Positions 33,971 to 46,727 of a stretch of DNA of 64,000 nucleotides are shown here, piece by piece. Made by a program: the position numbers and the translations under genes. Source of the DNA: Ectobius pallidus (taxonomy: Eukaryota; Arthropoda; Insecta; Blattodea; Ectobiidae); the NCBI GenBank assembly GCA_964059195.1, contig CAXKWD010000011.1, forward strand, positions 29,991,066 through 30,055,065, in the 5' to 3' direction. Each line of letters begins with the position of its first letter. Position 1 is the stretch's first letter. The notes beneath the pieces are model-generated. The model searched no databases. It saw only the letters and a program-made list of their open reading frames with translations, and was not told the DNA's origin.

Positions 33971-35970
33971 TTTGTACTTTCATCATAGATGAAAGAGTGA
34001 GAGGGTCGGAAGAAAGATTTAGGGAGAAACAACGTGAAAAAGAAAGATGGTCCTTGTTGAAAATAGCGTAATAACTCAATTCTGATTGTCCGCTGAAAGA
34101 AACGCCACTGCTAACTTGTTGGTGGCTCTTATTTTAAATCCTAACTCAGTACCATACCAATGCTTGAAGAGGTACAAACGCCACTGACATAATGAAAAAG
34201 AATAACGAGTTGCAGGTTGGGTTTTGAAGTCCTTGGAAAGCACCACACCAGTTTGGAAAAAAATAATGATGGAGGATAGGTACGGTAGTAGGACGCAGGA
34301 AGTAGTGTTCATTGTTTACTTTTGTTGGAGTGGTAGAATAGAACCTTGTTTGTGAAACTTGGCTCTTTTCAGCTTCATTGTAATCAAAATTCACTTTCAG
34401 CAATATTTAAGCTAACACATTAATTTCAACGACACAAGCTTTTATGTAAAATTAAGCACACTAAAAGTGGCCAAGTACCAGCCTACGTTTGTTCATGTCC
34501 TTCAACAAGAGATATTAAAACGGAATTGCTTTTCATACGAGGGGGATGAAAAAACATTTTGTTGTCTACTGTATAAAATATTTGACTTTTGTAACACGTT
34601 TTTAAGAAGGTTAGCTCTAGTTATTAAAGCCCGCAAACAATTGCAGAAACGCACAGAGGGGGGTCCATGCTCCCCGCCCTCTGGTATTGTTCTGGATTTA
34701 TGCGTGGCTTAGGTAAGATTTGGCTGCTCACTTCTCTCACAGTCATTACGCTGCTGTAAATAACTGGGATGACCTTTTGCGAACGGAAATTACACCCTCC
34801 CAGAGAGTTTGCTACTCAAATTACAAGAAATGGAGCCATTTTACCACCCAACCACTGTCCTGGCTCAGTTTAGGTCATTAAGATGTTAAAAAATAGTCAT
34901 TAATAGAGTGTCGACATCTGTTTTCTTTAATTTTACCAAATGTATGGGCAGTATTTAGGAAGGATGAGGTGTAAGTCATTTTAAAGGTGAACTGAATTAA
35001 AAGTATGTAATTTTCCTGAAAATGTAGTTATATGATTTTGAAATAGCTGGTCCTAAAAATATACAAATCAGTGTTGTTTTACTCCTGGCACTACTTAACG
35101 CAATGTGAAGGGGTAAGAAGGTGGAGAGAAGAAATATGGGAGACAAAGTGGGATAAATTTCATAAGGAGATAATGGTCATCAAGATGTTTAAATTCAGAG
35201 GAGAAGAAAAGACTAGGAATATAGGGGAGTATTTAGGAAAAATGAGAGAGAAGTGGATGAGAAAAATTAAGAAATAGATCAAGAGCAAAATAACCAGGAA
35301 AGGTGTGGTAAGTTAACCAGAATCCCCAATCATACATAAAACCTAGGGGTTATAGTATGAGGGGTTTCTTAATGGGTAGTGCTAGACTTATAGATAAGAC
35401 ACGTATAAAGTTGATGTAGTTAACTATGTATGTAAAAGTATGTGTAAATAGACATATATTACCTCAAAAAAATATATTACTTTGGGCATATTCCACCAAA
35501 TGTCGTAGCCTCACGCCCTTAGAACACCTGTTTTGCCGCAATCTGTAAAGGTTTTTTCTTAACCTACTTTACCATCCCCTTCGAAATGTTTACAAACAAA
35601 TCCTATAGGGAAAGGAAGAAGCTCTTTCTGAACGCGAGACAAGAATAGAGATATTCCTTGGTCAGGGACGAACTCTATTATCAATTCATTTTGAGAATTC
35701 AAGTGCACACAAACATTGCACAGGTATCATTCCGCCCTTAAAAGAATTTGATTGGCCATGTGTTATCCCGCGGATAACGAAATATTTCTAGTAGGCCGTG
35801 TTTCTTTCCATAATCTATCCACGAGGGCTTTCAGCTGCCATTTGCGTTAAAAACAAAGATATGTTTGTTTGCTCATTTCGTTGTTCAAGCTGAAAATGAG
35901 TGCTACATGAATACTGTTATATACAGAAGGTAGGCAAAATATATTACTATGAAATAATTAGTCCTACTTA
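33971..35970. other. Spacer, unassigned frames only
   Basis: Frames at 34076-34403 (minus), 34467-34712 (plus) and 35071-35277 (plus, Lys/Arg/Glu-rich) carry no motif I can name. Confidence 0.4.
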
Positions 35971-35972
35971 CA

Positions 35973-36235
35973 TTAATCGGAGTTCTCCGGGAGTGGCGTA
36001 ACTCGAGAATCCGAATCATTTGACATCTGCTCCACTTTCATATCGGAACCAGCGTCCGAACTGTCACCTAAAGTGATTACTGATTTGCCGACTACATTGT
36101 CACACACGCAATCAAAATTCCACATCTTATTTTCCTCTGTCACTGTATGGTTAATTTCGTTTTGCCATATTGATGAACCTTAGCTCGAACAGCATTTTTC
36201 ACAATGTCATCAAGGTTATGTAAAACACGGCATGG
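35973..36235 (-). pseudogene. Probable internally deleted Tc1/mariner-like (DDE) protein fossil
   Basis: Two minus-strand open pieces overlap. The first (about 36235-36155) reads 'NLDDIVKNAVRAKVHQYGK', like the helix-turn-helix start 'LDDFDK.AIRRKVHEFY' of a DDE family common in insects. The second (36179 down to stop TAA at 35973) contains 'NFDCVCDNVVGKSVITLGDS' and ends 'VTPLPENSD', an acidic C-terminal tail like that family's. The catalytic core between them is absent. Codon use looks coding in both pieces. Family identity is from memory of motif style, so only moderately likely. Confidence 0.35.
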
Positions 36236-36398
36236 CTTTAGAACCTTTTGGAGTCGTCACTGCAGTAGAGTCTCTGTACTCACTATGCACTTTCCAGATA
36301 GGCCTACTTCTGGTAAATAAACCGGTGAAATCCGATGTCAATTTTACAAATGTCATCAATTGCAAGTGTTGGATATTATTTAAAAATACAGTAAAATA

Positions 36399-37722
36399 TG
36401 GTAAAATCCCATCTACGGGGACCAGTTTTTAGAACTGAGATTCTCTTCATAAAACACTTATATCACACGAATTTTGCTTTAGATAGATGTGTGGAGAGAT
36501 GTTGTCTTGGCGAATGATTTGGTCCAACCCGCCCGCCCTAATCGATACACGTCCTTTTATATCACGATCCAGCGAAAACTCCCTTCTTCTCCACCATTTT
36601 TCTGTCCTCGTCCTCCTGATTGGACGTTGGAGGTGTGACGTCATATAGCTAAACAAGATATGCTTGTGGATGAACAGAGTGACAAACCTACTAAGGTACA
36701 AGTCACTAGCTGCTCCTAAGAAATGGTGGTTGTGCTATTCAGTATATTGCTCCTTAACTAACATAAACGTTCCTAACCTAACAAAACATCGGAGGTATTC
36801 AGTACATTGCTACTTAACTAACATAAACGTTCCTAACCTAACAGTTGGTAACAGTGTATCGCTCATAAACAAAAAACATCACCCAGTCCGTGGAAATGTG
36901 AATATCGCGTGAATTGGTCCCCGTAATTGGGCTTATGCCTAAAATATTTAACAATGTTTCCTTTTGCCCACTTCGCAAAGATTTATCTCTCTTATTTGAG
37001 CAAAGTCGGAATGTAGGTGGGGGGCATCTCGCGATGTTCGCAGGTTTCCACGGACGGGTGATGTGTTTTGTTTCTCAGCGAGGCAGGTTGACCAACATGA
37101 CGCTTCTTGTACATTGCTTATCAGATATCATTAGTGACAGGTTCTGTTAGGTTGTGAATAGTGATATTAATTTAGTAGGACATTCTGAATTCTCCAGAAA
37201 TTCTAGTTTAGTGGCAGTTATGTTAGGAACGGTGTTACTAATTAGTGATAGGTTCTGTTAGGTTGTAAACAGTGATATTAATTTAGTAGGACATTCTGAA
37301 TTCTGCAGAAATTCTAATTTAGTGGCAGTTAGGTTAGGAACGGTGATATTAGTGACATGTTCTATTAGGTTATGAACAGTGATATTAATTTAGTAGGGCA
37401 TGTTGAATTCTCCCGCTAGGTTCGTTGTGTTGGTGAACCTGACTCCCAGAATTTTACTTGTTACGTTACACCTCTAACGTCCAATCAAGAGTTTCTTCAT
37501 CTTACGGAGATCAAAATATGGTGGAATTCATGCTACTTTTCGCTAGATCGTGTTATAAAAGAAATTGTAACGTTTAGGGCGGGTCGGTTGGACCAAATCA
37601 TTCGTCGAGGCAAGATCTCCTCTCCAGAGAACTATTTATAACAAAATACGTGTGATATTAGATGCTTTATGAGAAGAAAGTTGCTTTTCAAAGTGGGCCC
37701 CCCTACAATGCGATTTTACCCT
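36399..37722. mobile_element. Long-TIR element of about 1.3 kb with internal tandem repeats
   Basis: Arms of roughly 160-200 bp at each end are complementary. Shared blocks are GGTAAAATC, 'TTCTCATAAA(G/A)CA', 'ATATCACACG(T/A)ATTTTG', 'CGAATGATTTGGTCCAACC' and 'CGCCCTAA', and the inner part keeps 'GGTGTAACG/GGTGTGACG' and 'TCCAATCA'. Inside are two tandem blocks: two ~55-bp units ('ACTAACATAAACGTTCCTAA', 36755-36845) and about three ~110-bp units ('GTGATATTAATTTAGTAGG', 37125-37400). No transposase. The ends and target duplication are not exact; Mutator-like is one possibility. Confidence 0.65.
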
Positions 37723-39059
37723 TATTTTTAATTATGCCACTCGGACCTGGTTCAATTTCCGTCATCATGTATACTGTTTCTCGTAGACTGGATTATAAAT
37801 TATAAATGCCGCATTTCGTTGTACACTGAAAAATCTGTTGTTATGTTATGTTTTCAGTTATTAATCACAACAACGCCTCTCGCAGACTGAAGGGTTATAT
37901 TACGAATGCCACGTTTCTCAATACACTGAAACATTTGTAATACGTTGATATTGTTATCTTAACAATTTTCGTCACATATTATGAGCTTTTACTATTATAA
38001 AAATCAAATCTAGTACCGCACTATATTGTCTTGTAGCATGATGTGTGCTGCGGTTCAAATCACGTGCATTTGTTTACACGGGCTTGCGTTCTCAAAATGA
38101 ATAGATAACAACCGTACGCAGGGTATTTTCCTCAGACAGCACAAACACACAAAGCACAATCGTCAGGAACATCCAAGGTAGATGGAGAGATCTTCTTAAC
38201 CTCAGCATATATTAGTATCGGGAGCAATCCTAAAGATGGCCGATGCTTATGGCTTTATGAATCTTTATGCGCCGAACGCTTAGATATTTGGGAGCCTTAA
38301 TCTCCTGGAATCCTAAGAATCTCCATGGACTATTCAACGAACAGTTTACTTTCCCTTACTGGTTTGTTCCTGGAACTGAGTTTCCATGGCATCAGCGTAC
38401 TCAGCTGAGAACTCGGATTTGATTACCGCCCACAATATACTTTTTACGACAGATTATACTGGAAGAGAGCTTTTGGTCTTCAACTTATTCTGGTTGTACT
38501 CTCGAATAGGTATCCGCTAAGTTCAACGTTACCGTTTGTGCCACCGGTGCAAATGGTCCAAATGTTGTGAGGACCTCCAGATTTCATCAAACTCGTGGCG
38601 GAACTAATGGTTCATGGTTCGAGGCTCCGAAAGTTTCAACCCCTGAAACTTTAAAATAACGTAGATTCAGACTTGTCACTTTAGCGTTCTATAATGTGAT
38701 TAAATGATGGAGTTATTGTGTTATCTGTAACTCATGTATGTATGTACATAGTCAAATGTGAATAAGCAGTGCAAATTCAATTAGATAAAAAAACTGCACG
38801 AAATCAAGAAACAGTTATTTTTCTGAAACCGAAAACTGTGTGTTTATCCATTCAGTAACTTGACTGCGTGTAATCTGTTGTATAAAGCTATGAAAAGTAA
38901 CAACAAAAAGAATTGTAAAACTAAAAATCTGATGTGAAATACACAACTTCTTCTAAAATAAAAGTTATTTACTTCATATATTATCTTATAACACATCATG
39001 CAACGTATAATATAATATATTACGCAAGTAATAGAAATTTTGTAGGAAATTAAAGCAAA
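37723..39059. other. Spacer with a ~104-bp tandem duplication
   Basis: 'TCTCG(T/C)AGACTG...AATGCC(G/A)C(A/G)TTTC...ACACTGAAA' occurs at 37776 and 37879. 38050-38700 is less AT-rich but unrecognised on both strands. Confidence 0.45.
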
Positions 39060-40470
39060 TCGTTAGAACAGTTTTCGACAAAATTGGTAAAAATTATCTC
39101 TTCATGTAAAATGGGCGTAAAAATGAAGAGATAATCATTACCATGTTTCGAGTCGCATCCTCAAAGGATACACAATCCGAATAAAATATGAGGTATTGCA
39201 CTCACGTAAGTTTCTTTGCCCTAAGCATGGGCAGTACAACTTTCTTACTTCATACTCTATTTTGATGTATAATAAGAGGTCGTATTAAGTTGTTTCACTA
39301 CGATGCAAACATTTATCGTTCGCTAGGCAAAACTGAGTTTCTACAAACGGTGGCTGCTTGATAACTACCCCTCAGAGAATCTTTTAAAAAATGTTTGTAA
39401 CAAAAGTTTTAGCTCTTAGTATAAGCATCTCATTTTTTCAAGACTTAAATAAAATCGTTAAAACAGTTTTCCAGGAAATCGTGAAAAATGAAATTTTCTT
39501 CATGTAAAGTGGCATTAAGAATAAGAGAAAGTCGACACCAATCTTCGTATCACATCCCCATAGGATACCTAACCTATATACAGCATAAAATTCTGTTTTT
39601 TGTACTATTTTTCGTTCTCGAGCTAGGCTGTTTACAGACATGTTTACGAAAATAGCATTTTTGGTTTCAGGGGGCCTCGAAGCTTGTATTTTCGTTAAGG
39701 TATGCATTCACATTGGAGGGCAATATCCACATTTTGCAAGCAATTCTTCTATTCTAGAATTTTACCAGACAACCTGTAGTATAATACTAACATAACGCTA
39801 TATCTGAAAATGGGTTTTCACTTTTTGGTTCCCTAAAAAGAATTTAGTAGAAAAATATGCTCATTTTCAAAATATCATAGAATCGCCAAAAATTATAAAA
39901 TCTTGAAGACTTTTCACTGATTTGTTCCTTTTTATGGACACAATTCTGTGAACTAGGAATTCAAAATTGGAAAAAATCAATATAATCATATAAAAACAGA
40001 ATTGTATATTGCAATTACAATTGTATAAGTTACAAAAACCTACATATCAGTAGTATTTTTCAGAATAATAGGAAACCCCTAGTTTACAACATTACTCCAT
40101 TCATAAGCTTTCATTTGATTTATAAATGAACATTCTAACTAAACGTTTAGTAAAGGTTTTGTTCGTTTGAAGAGTAGAAAACAAGAAAAAAGAGTTGAGA
40201 GAAAAACAAAATGGTAAAACGTGTGCACACAGTGACATTTAAACTTATTTTTTAATGACTTCCTGTTAGAATTTTCATATAAACTAGGTGCCATTTTGAA
40301 GCAGATAAGCGTGGTTCTTCTGTGCAATAAACCACAACAACAAAAGACAGATTTTTGACCAAAAAAAAAATGCCATTCTCACCTGAATGCATAACTTAAA
40401 AACTCTACATCGAATTTCGGGGTCGAACACAATAGGCCTACTTCCTCAACGTATAGTACCTATGGTATGG
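39060..40470 (+). repeat. Dispersed repeat R1, copy 2 (interrupted)
   Basis: Collinear with 12270-12960. The first part ends near 39698 after 'GGGGCCTCGAAGCTTGTATT', and the repeat resumes at 40394 with 'AACTCTACATCGAATTTCGG', matching 'AACTTCGAATTTGTGGGTCG' of copy 1. The gap is filled by the insert at 39699-40393. Confidence 0.65.
39699..40393. mobile_element. Candidate 695-bp insertion with short TIR TATGCATTCA
   Basis: TATGCATTCA begins it and its complement TGAATGCATA ends it. Its boundaries coincide with the break in repeat R1. No ORF and no clear target duplication. Confidence 0.45.
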
Positions 40471-41345
40471 GCAAAGGGAGTAAAATAATGAACAAAAAAG
40501 TTTTTGAATATTAAAAATATCTTTATTACTCCCTGTGTCATTATTTCGTTTAGCTATCATATTTATATACCGAAGAAACTACGTCTTTACTATTTAACCT
40601 CGGCGAAAACGGTCCGTTGAGTTAGATGCGGATAATCGGATTGAAGCAGCGAACATTCTGATTTAATCTTCCCTGGGCGGGCCCCTAAACATTGGTAGTA
40701 GTAAATAATACGAAGCAGTAGGTGAGAACTCGCACTCGACTCGAAAACGTGTGTTTGAGTTCAGGAAACACTAGATATACTGAGGCAATTATCACAATGT
40801 TTATGATGAAACAGAACCTAGCAGGGGATATTTGCAACGTTATTTTCTTTAGAGCCAGGAACGACTACAGGAAGGGTGACTACATTAACTGCAGAGTTTT
40901 GTGAACATGCTTCTGACCCCTTGTTTTATGTAATTAGGGAAGTCTCCGGAATCCAGTTCACTATAACATTAAAAGAATTAGAGGAAATGCATTTTATCAT
41001 TTCACTGCCTTTTTTTAGACTACTTTTTGGGAAGCGCTATACACACTCGGGTATTTATTTCACTTCTGCGAGGCTCGCCCTTGCTTTATAAATTCAACTG
41101 AGATAACTTACTCGGCAAATGCCACATTAAATATGATGTTTCAATTCGTGGCTAAAATTCTGGCTGTACGCAAGTGTGACATAAAAAATATGTGTTCTGT
41201 GGAATACCCACAAAAAAACTGTAACCTAATTTCAACTAATGCATGAACTGTGTCCAACATTCTTACTTGGAGGAAAAGTTTCTAAATGAACACAACGCAT
41301 TTATCTGCACTTCAATGATGCCAAACTGTTATAATTTATTATTAT
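40471..41345. other. Spacer, unassigned
   Basis: Frames at 40722-40904 and 40876-41091 (plus) have no known motif. Confidence 0.4.
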
Positions 41346-41720
41346 TACTTACTTGTCAATGGCGAGCAAGTTAAAGGAATATTATATAATATTAATATAA
41401 AGGAAGGTTCATTGCCGCGCTTACCTGAGCCTGCCATTCAACACTATTCTGTGCTAACTCCATCCAACCATCCGTCGCAAATTCTACTTCTCTTAAATCT
41501 ATCCTAATATAGTCCTCCCACCTACATCTAGGTATTTCAAGTGGTCTTTTCCCTTCGGGTCTCCCATGTGCGCAATATTTTTTAATATGTATTTCCTCCC
41601 CCATGCGCGCAACATGTCCAGCCCATTTCATCCTCCTTGATTTAATTACCCATACTAGCTTATATCCGGTGAAGAGTACAGAGAAGCTCGTCGTTATTCA
41701 GGTTTCTCCAGTCCCCATTT
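41346..41720 (-). pseudogene. RTE-like reverse transcriptase C-terminal fragment (copy d)
   Basis: The minus frame 41392-41631 starts 'MKWAGHVARMGEEIHIKKY' and continues 'HGRPEGKRPLEIPRCRWEDY' and 'GWMELAQNSVEWQAQVSAAM', ending in 'NLPLY', the normal C-terminus of the family. Just downstream the 3' UTR ends with 'CTTACTTGTCAATGG' at 41346. A one-base change lies at 'KKYCAHGRP', where other copies have 'KKILTGRP'. Confidence 0.8.
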
Positions 41721-42844
41721 TCATCTCTTTTAGACCCAATTTATTATTATTATCATTAGGCTACTTTTTTATTATTATTTTGGTTCTGATGCAGCTGATG
41801 TTTGAAGGTCCATCAAATACTTTGAAAAATTCTTCATATTTCCACACTTCTTGTCTATTCTTAAGTCAAGGGTAAACAATACATTCCACTCTGATTACTC
41901 TCTCTGCGAGAGAGGAAAACTTTAGTTTCTTGTAATAATATAATACGTTGTTACAAGAGATCAATTATTTATTGGTATAGTACATTATGCAATGAGCCTA
42001 TAAAGGCATTTATTAAGATACGAGTATGTTTATGAAACGAGCAAAGCGGGTTTCATAATTTTCTTACGAGAATCTTAATTACCATTATATTCAAGTTTAA
42101 TTAGACTGTTTTTGTCCGACCGGAATTAAATGTTTAAGTTTTGATGTTTTAGAGCCATCAAACAAATCGAGACGACTAGATTCTAGGCCAATAACATGTA
42201 GTGACAGGTTAGGTTAGTTTAGATTATGAACAGTTTTGTTAGTTTAGCAGCAGCATACTGAATAGCACGCGTGTTGTTACGCGCCATATTGAATCTCTTC
42301 TTGCGCTGGGATATTTAATTACTGCAAAATCGTTCCTCTTTGCATGCATCACTGTTTACTGGCTGTGGAGTTGTCGAGCTGTTTTATAATATTAATAATG
42401 TTGGTCATGGCTTTTTAAATAAAATTTGAATTAAGCGGACAATAGTAAGATTGAGATTTGACTGTCTGGTACACAGTAAAATACTAATTTGAGTCTCATT
42501 CTTCAGCTTTAGGCTTTTTCCTAATGGTGCTAATGAACTTATTGGGCACGAAATATTAGTAAACAATATCTCACATTTGGACAGCGCAGTGATGGTCGTA
42601 ATATTACAAAGAAGTTCATCAGTATGATTAAACAAACCTAGTTCGGCCTCATATTAAAATTAGTCCCATCTATTCTCGTATGGTTACTTAAGGTTAGTAA
42701 GACAAAATGCTGAAAATCCACTGTTTTCTATTCATTTAATTTATTACAACAGAAGGTGCTCTCATTTGAAAAATGTAGCCGATATCAGCTAAAACTGTTA
42801 TAAAATATATACTAAGAATTTACATAATTGCTTACGTTAGAAAG
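41721..42844. other. Spacer, unassigned
   Basis: 42190-42260 ('GTGACAGGTTAGGTTAG', 'AACAGTTTTGTTAGTTTAG') resembles the internal tandem units of the element at 36399-37722. The minus frame at 42405-42635 is unrecognised. Confidence 0.4.
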
Positions 42845-43237
42845 GCATTCATTCATTCATTTTTGTTGTCATTAGATCAACATATACGGTTGTAATAGAC
42901 ATTGTCCAAAGAATATACAAAACTATTTATATATTAAAAATAATACTATAAAATTAGAACCTTAAATCATTCATGTCACATATTTCATACTCGTCAATAC
43001 TGTAAAAACATTTAATTTTTAACTAATTTTTTATAACTATTTTAAAACGATTAAATGTAGCAGTTCTAGCACTAAGTGGCAGCTTATTAAAAATGTTTTG
43101 TGTTTACTTAACCTAGCAAAATTTACATTTATATGATCCCTATACCTAGTATCATGATCATTAAATTCCAGTTCGTTATAATGCTGTTTCACATAGATAA
43201 GGCATTCAAGTATATACAATGATGTCAGTGTTAGGAT

Positions 43238-44195
43238 TAGAGGTGTACATATTCTGATTTTAGCTTGCCTGCCCCTTTGAAATTCTGCAACCAGTCACAG
43301 CTTTTAACTTGCTTGACTTGAAAGCAAGCCAGATTACAACGATGATAAGAAATACTGTCGCTATGAGTCATAAGCTCTTCATAACTTGGTGGGTTGCTCA
43401 GGACCTAAGGAAACTGCAAGGCCTGGCGGAAAGAATATGAAACTGGGTATAGCAGTGTAAGTTACGTAGTTGAGGAACTTCAGATGTATTTAGAGAATTT
43501 ACCCTGAAGGAAGCCGAGGAGAAACTAAAATGTGGACAGTTTTAATTAATTATCAATGAACAAAAGTACTAGTCCGGCATGGGAAAAATGTTCAAACATT
43601 TTCGAGAAAACATCATAAAATCATTAATAACAATAACAAAAATCCCTTTAGGCAAGCCTACAAGCTGAGGTAGATTTCGAAGTGCTTTTGTTTTAATTTA
43701 CTTTCGCTGCGTAGCACTCTTCTTCTTTAGCCTTAGCATGACAAACCCGCAATAATAACTGCAAAAAAGAGGAAAGGGAACTTTTTAAAACATTCAAATC
43801 TCGCCTTATATGAGAACTATCAAGAAACTAGTTATTGATTTGTACAGTACTCATCAAGAGCTTTTCAACGATACCCCACAAGACGTAGTTTCGAAAATTT
43901 CGAATTTCCATCCCCATACCCCCACCCCCACTCGTACTCCCAAAACCCCCGAATCGTTGGTGTCACTGTGAACTCCATAAGGAGTACTCTAATTTATTCA
44001 ATCAAAGTTTCCCTCTATACTTCATAGGGGCCGAGATATAAATGTTTTAAAATTTCAACCCCCTCCCCCGACCACCCCCTTAGGCCAATTTTGCTCATTA
44101 ACGAACTTGTCTGAACTATTGGGCCTAGAAATAACATGATAAAATTTGATTCAAATATCTTGAAAATTACGGCCGCTAGCGTGTAAAGATATATA

Positions 44196-44277
<82 letters not shown>

Positions 44278-44718
44278 CTGTATATAAATATAAATATCAC
44301 AATTTTTTTAACAGGCGGTGGTTTCGTACTTAGGGAGGCATGAAACGTAACGATATGAACGAATTTTTTGAAAGTCATTAGGTAGATTTTTCTTCGAAAT
44401 CTACCTAATAATAAAAATAATAATTGTGTTAAGACGCTAAAACGATTTTTAATACTTTATCCACCTTTTATTTATCTGCATGGTGAATTTCTTCTACCAG
44501 CATGTAGAAAAGCAAGAAAGTATTACCTACACTCAGTAACTACAGTTGTTTAGCTGATAGGAATGTCGCAAGCTTATTCTGACTTGCCTAGGCTGGGTTT
44601 GACCTGACCCATCGGGCTTAAAGAAACCTGCCTGCTTCCTAGCTATGACGCTGGCAACTTGCTTGCCTGGCGTTCAAGCGGGTTTGGGCAAGCTAAAATC
44701 GAGATTTGTACACCTCTG
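43238..44718. mobile_element. hAT element, 1481 bp, with 8-bp duplication GTTAGGAT
   Basis: GTTAGGAT lies at 43230-43237 and 44719-44726. Termini are (T/C)AGAGGTGTACA and, after a few differences, GATTTTAGCTTGCC at both ends. No intact transposase frame is seen. Inside are a C-rich tract (43911-43950), a long (AT)n at about 44192-44266 and a perfect 12-bp hairpin TTAGGTAGATTT/AAATCTACCTAA at 44378-44408. Confidence 0.9.
44192..44266. repeat. (AT)n microsatellite
   Basis: About 75 bp of alternating AT with ATAC variation at its right edge. The Ile/Tyr-rich minus frame 44151-44378 is produced by it. Confidence 0.9.
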
Positions 44719-45430
44719 GTTAGGATACCCAAATCAGAAAAATGATTTCTACATGATTCCTTCATACCGATGCTTTTTATACATCTAATAGCCTTTTTTT
44801 GCCATAGGAAGACATTTTTAGCTCCTGGAGAATTTCCCCTTAACAATAGACCATATAACAGATGTGCATGAAAAAAGGCAAAAATAGGCATTTACTATCA
44901 GAGTAGGACCGGTACATAGTTTAAGTTTATTTAGTAAAAATATTACTCTAGATAAACGAACACAAATGTTTCTAGTATGCACATGCCAATTGAGGGTAAC
45001 GTCTAAGTTTATACCTAGTAACTTTACAGGTTTGTTTTCTACCTTAGTCTTGTTTCAACTAAATATAATTTCTTCAGTTTTGTTTTCGTTTACCACTAGT
45101 GAGTTTGCTGAGAACCATAGAAGAGATCTTTCTATCATGTAGTTTTTTATTACTACGTTGAGCTCAGGGTATTTATTAGAGGTTAATAACTTAGTTTTAT
45201 CAGCGTATAAAATGAATCTATTTGGAATAAAACTAGGCAGGTCGTTTACATAGACTAAAAACATAAAGGGGCCAAGGACAGAGCCCTTTGGGACACCTGC
45301 GATGACTTTTAAAAGATCAGAACATTTTTCTCCAATTTTTACATACTGATGTCTATCCTTTAGATATGATTCAGGAAGTGTCACGTCTTTTCCTTGTGAA
45401 CAAGTGAAATTTTCTAAAACCATTCAGTGA

Positions 45431-46727
45431 TACGATGTATTAAAAAAACAGTTACGATTAATTTTAAATTTATTTAGGATGGATTATGTTTATTTTAGTT
45501 AAGGTGGTGAAGTGGGGGAAATCTATATTTCAGTGCATGGAACTTGATCAAGTTTTTATTATGATAAATTGGTGTTTACTTGTTGCTGCAATAGTAAGTA
45601 GAGAGAAGACATGACGTGGTGGAAATTAGGTACAGTATCTAAGAAACAATGTCCACAATGCAATATGAAAGAATATTCCAAATACATATCGCTTGAATGT
45701 AGGGAAAAGGAACATTGGAGAAATAGTTTTTATTGACAAAAATGTTTACACATGAATAACACCGTGGCACTTGAAGAAAACCAATAATACTATAGATATT
45801 AAACTATTAAAGAATTTAAGGAAAATTTCATATATTATTAAGTTTAAATGGTTAGCAAAAATTAATGAATTAGACATCATACATGATATAAGTGCATTTG
45901 GTAAAAAAGAAAAGAAATTCGTAAGTAAGGAGATTCTATAGATAGAAGCTTTGTAAATACATAAGGAGATTCTATAGATAGCTTTGTAAATACATAAGAT
46001 AATTTAGATGTTTTTGTTTCGTTGTTTGTTTTGTTCCGTTGGTTTGTTGTTTGGGCCTATGTAATGTGTTTGCTTTCTTTCTCCATATATTAACGACTCT
46101 GTGAAAAGCAAAAAATTAGCCGAGAGTCATGAAATGTACACGAATGAGAAATAAACCAATTTAATTTGTATCCCTAGTCCAGTGAAGTAAATTGAATGTT
46201 ACTTATATTAAATGTATGTATTTTACGTCTTGATTTCCAATTGATATTTTAATGACTATTAGTTTTTCACCTTTAAAAAATTAATAGTTCTAACTGATAA
46301 CATCATTTTATCATGTGTACCGTACACTATTTTTTTTAGACAGTCATTAAAATTTATTAAATAATAATAAATTAAATTAATTACTCACCGTGAATCCAGC
46401 CATATTGGACCGCGCACATAGCTGATATTGATTTTCTGGTACATGGCTGCCAACTTATTGACAACGCTTTTTAACCACGAAGTATGACGATTTTCGCAAA
46501 CGCCGTTAGAAATTTCACAAATAAAAAGGCGTAAAAGCTTTTAGCATTCAAAATTTTTATCAAACGGAGTCTATGTAGTAATCAAAAGCAAATATTTTTA
46601 ACTAAAAGAGTATATTCCATGTGAAGCAATCAAAGTTCGTAACCCTGAAATGTTATAATTTTATAGGCCTATCACTCTGTGGAACAGTTTCTCGTTTTAA
46701 TTAATACCATCTACCGTTAAGAATTTT
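45431..46727. other. Spacer, unassigned
   Basis: On the minus strand 46389-46460 ends in a good donor (CACG|GTGAGTAAT) preceded by an open frame containing 'MYQKINISYVRGPIWLDS'. No acceptor or partner exon was found. A 36-bp local repeat (GGAGATTCTATAGATAG) is at 45930-45990. Confidence 0.3.

Larger units (their letters stand above)
42845..45430 (-). pseudogene. CR1/L2-like retrotransposon, 5' truncated, split by a hAT
   Basis: The minus strand starts inside the reverse transcriptase: 'SYLKDRHQYVKI', 'GVPKGSVLGPFMFLVYVNDL' (block B) and 'ILYADKTKLL', where the catalytic YADD has become YADK. Stops and shifts follow to 44727. After the hAT insertion the frame resumes 'LTLTSLYILECLIYVKQHYN' and 'HINVNFARLSKHK' (43229-43037), and the 3' UTR ends in a (CATT)n tail at about 42845-42862. 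The endonuclease and ORF1 are absent. Confidence 0.8.

Noticed and set aside
43911..43950. C-rich tract as a G-quadruplex-forming site
   Set aside because: The runs are plausible but uneven and lie within a transposon; no reason to infer a function.
44151..44378. 75-codon minus frame with Tyr-Ile repeats
   Set aside because: Reads through the (AT)n tract in the 1.48-kb hAT.
31676..46389. Minus-strand splice donors at 26321, 31676 and 46389 as exons of one gene
   Set aside because: GTRAGT hexamers are expected many times by chance in this length, and no acceptors or shared frames link them.
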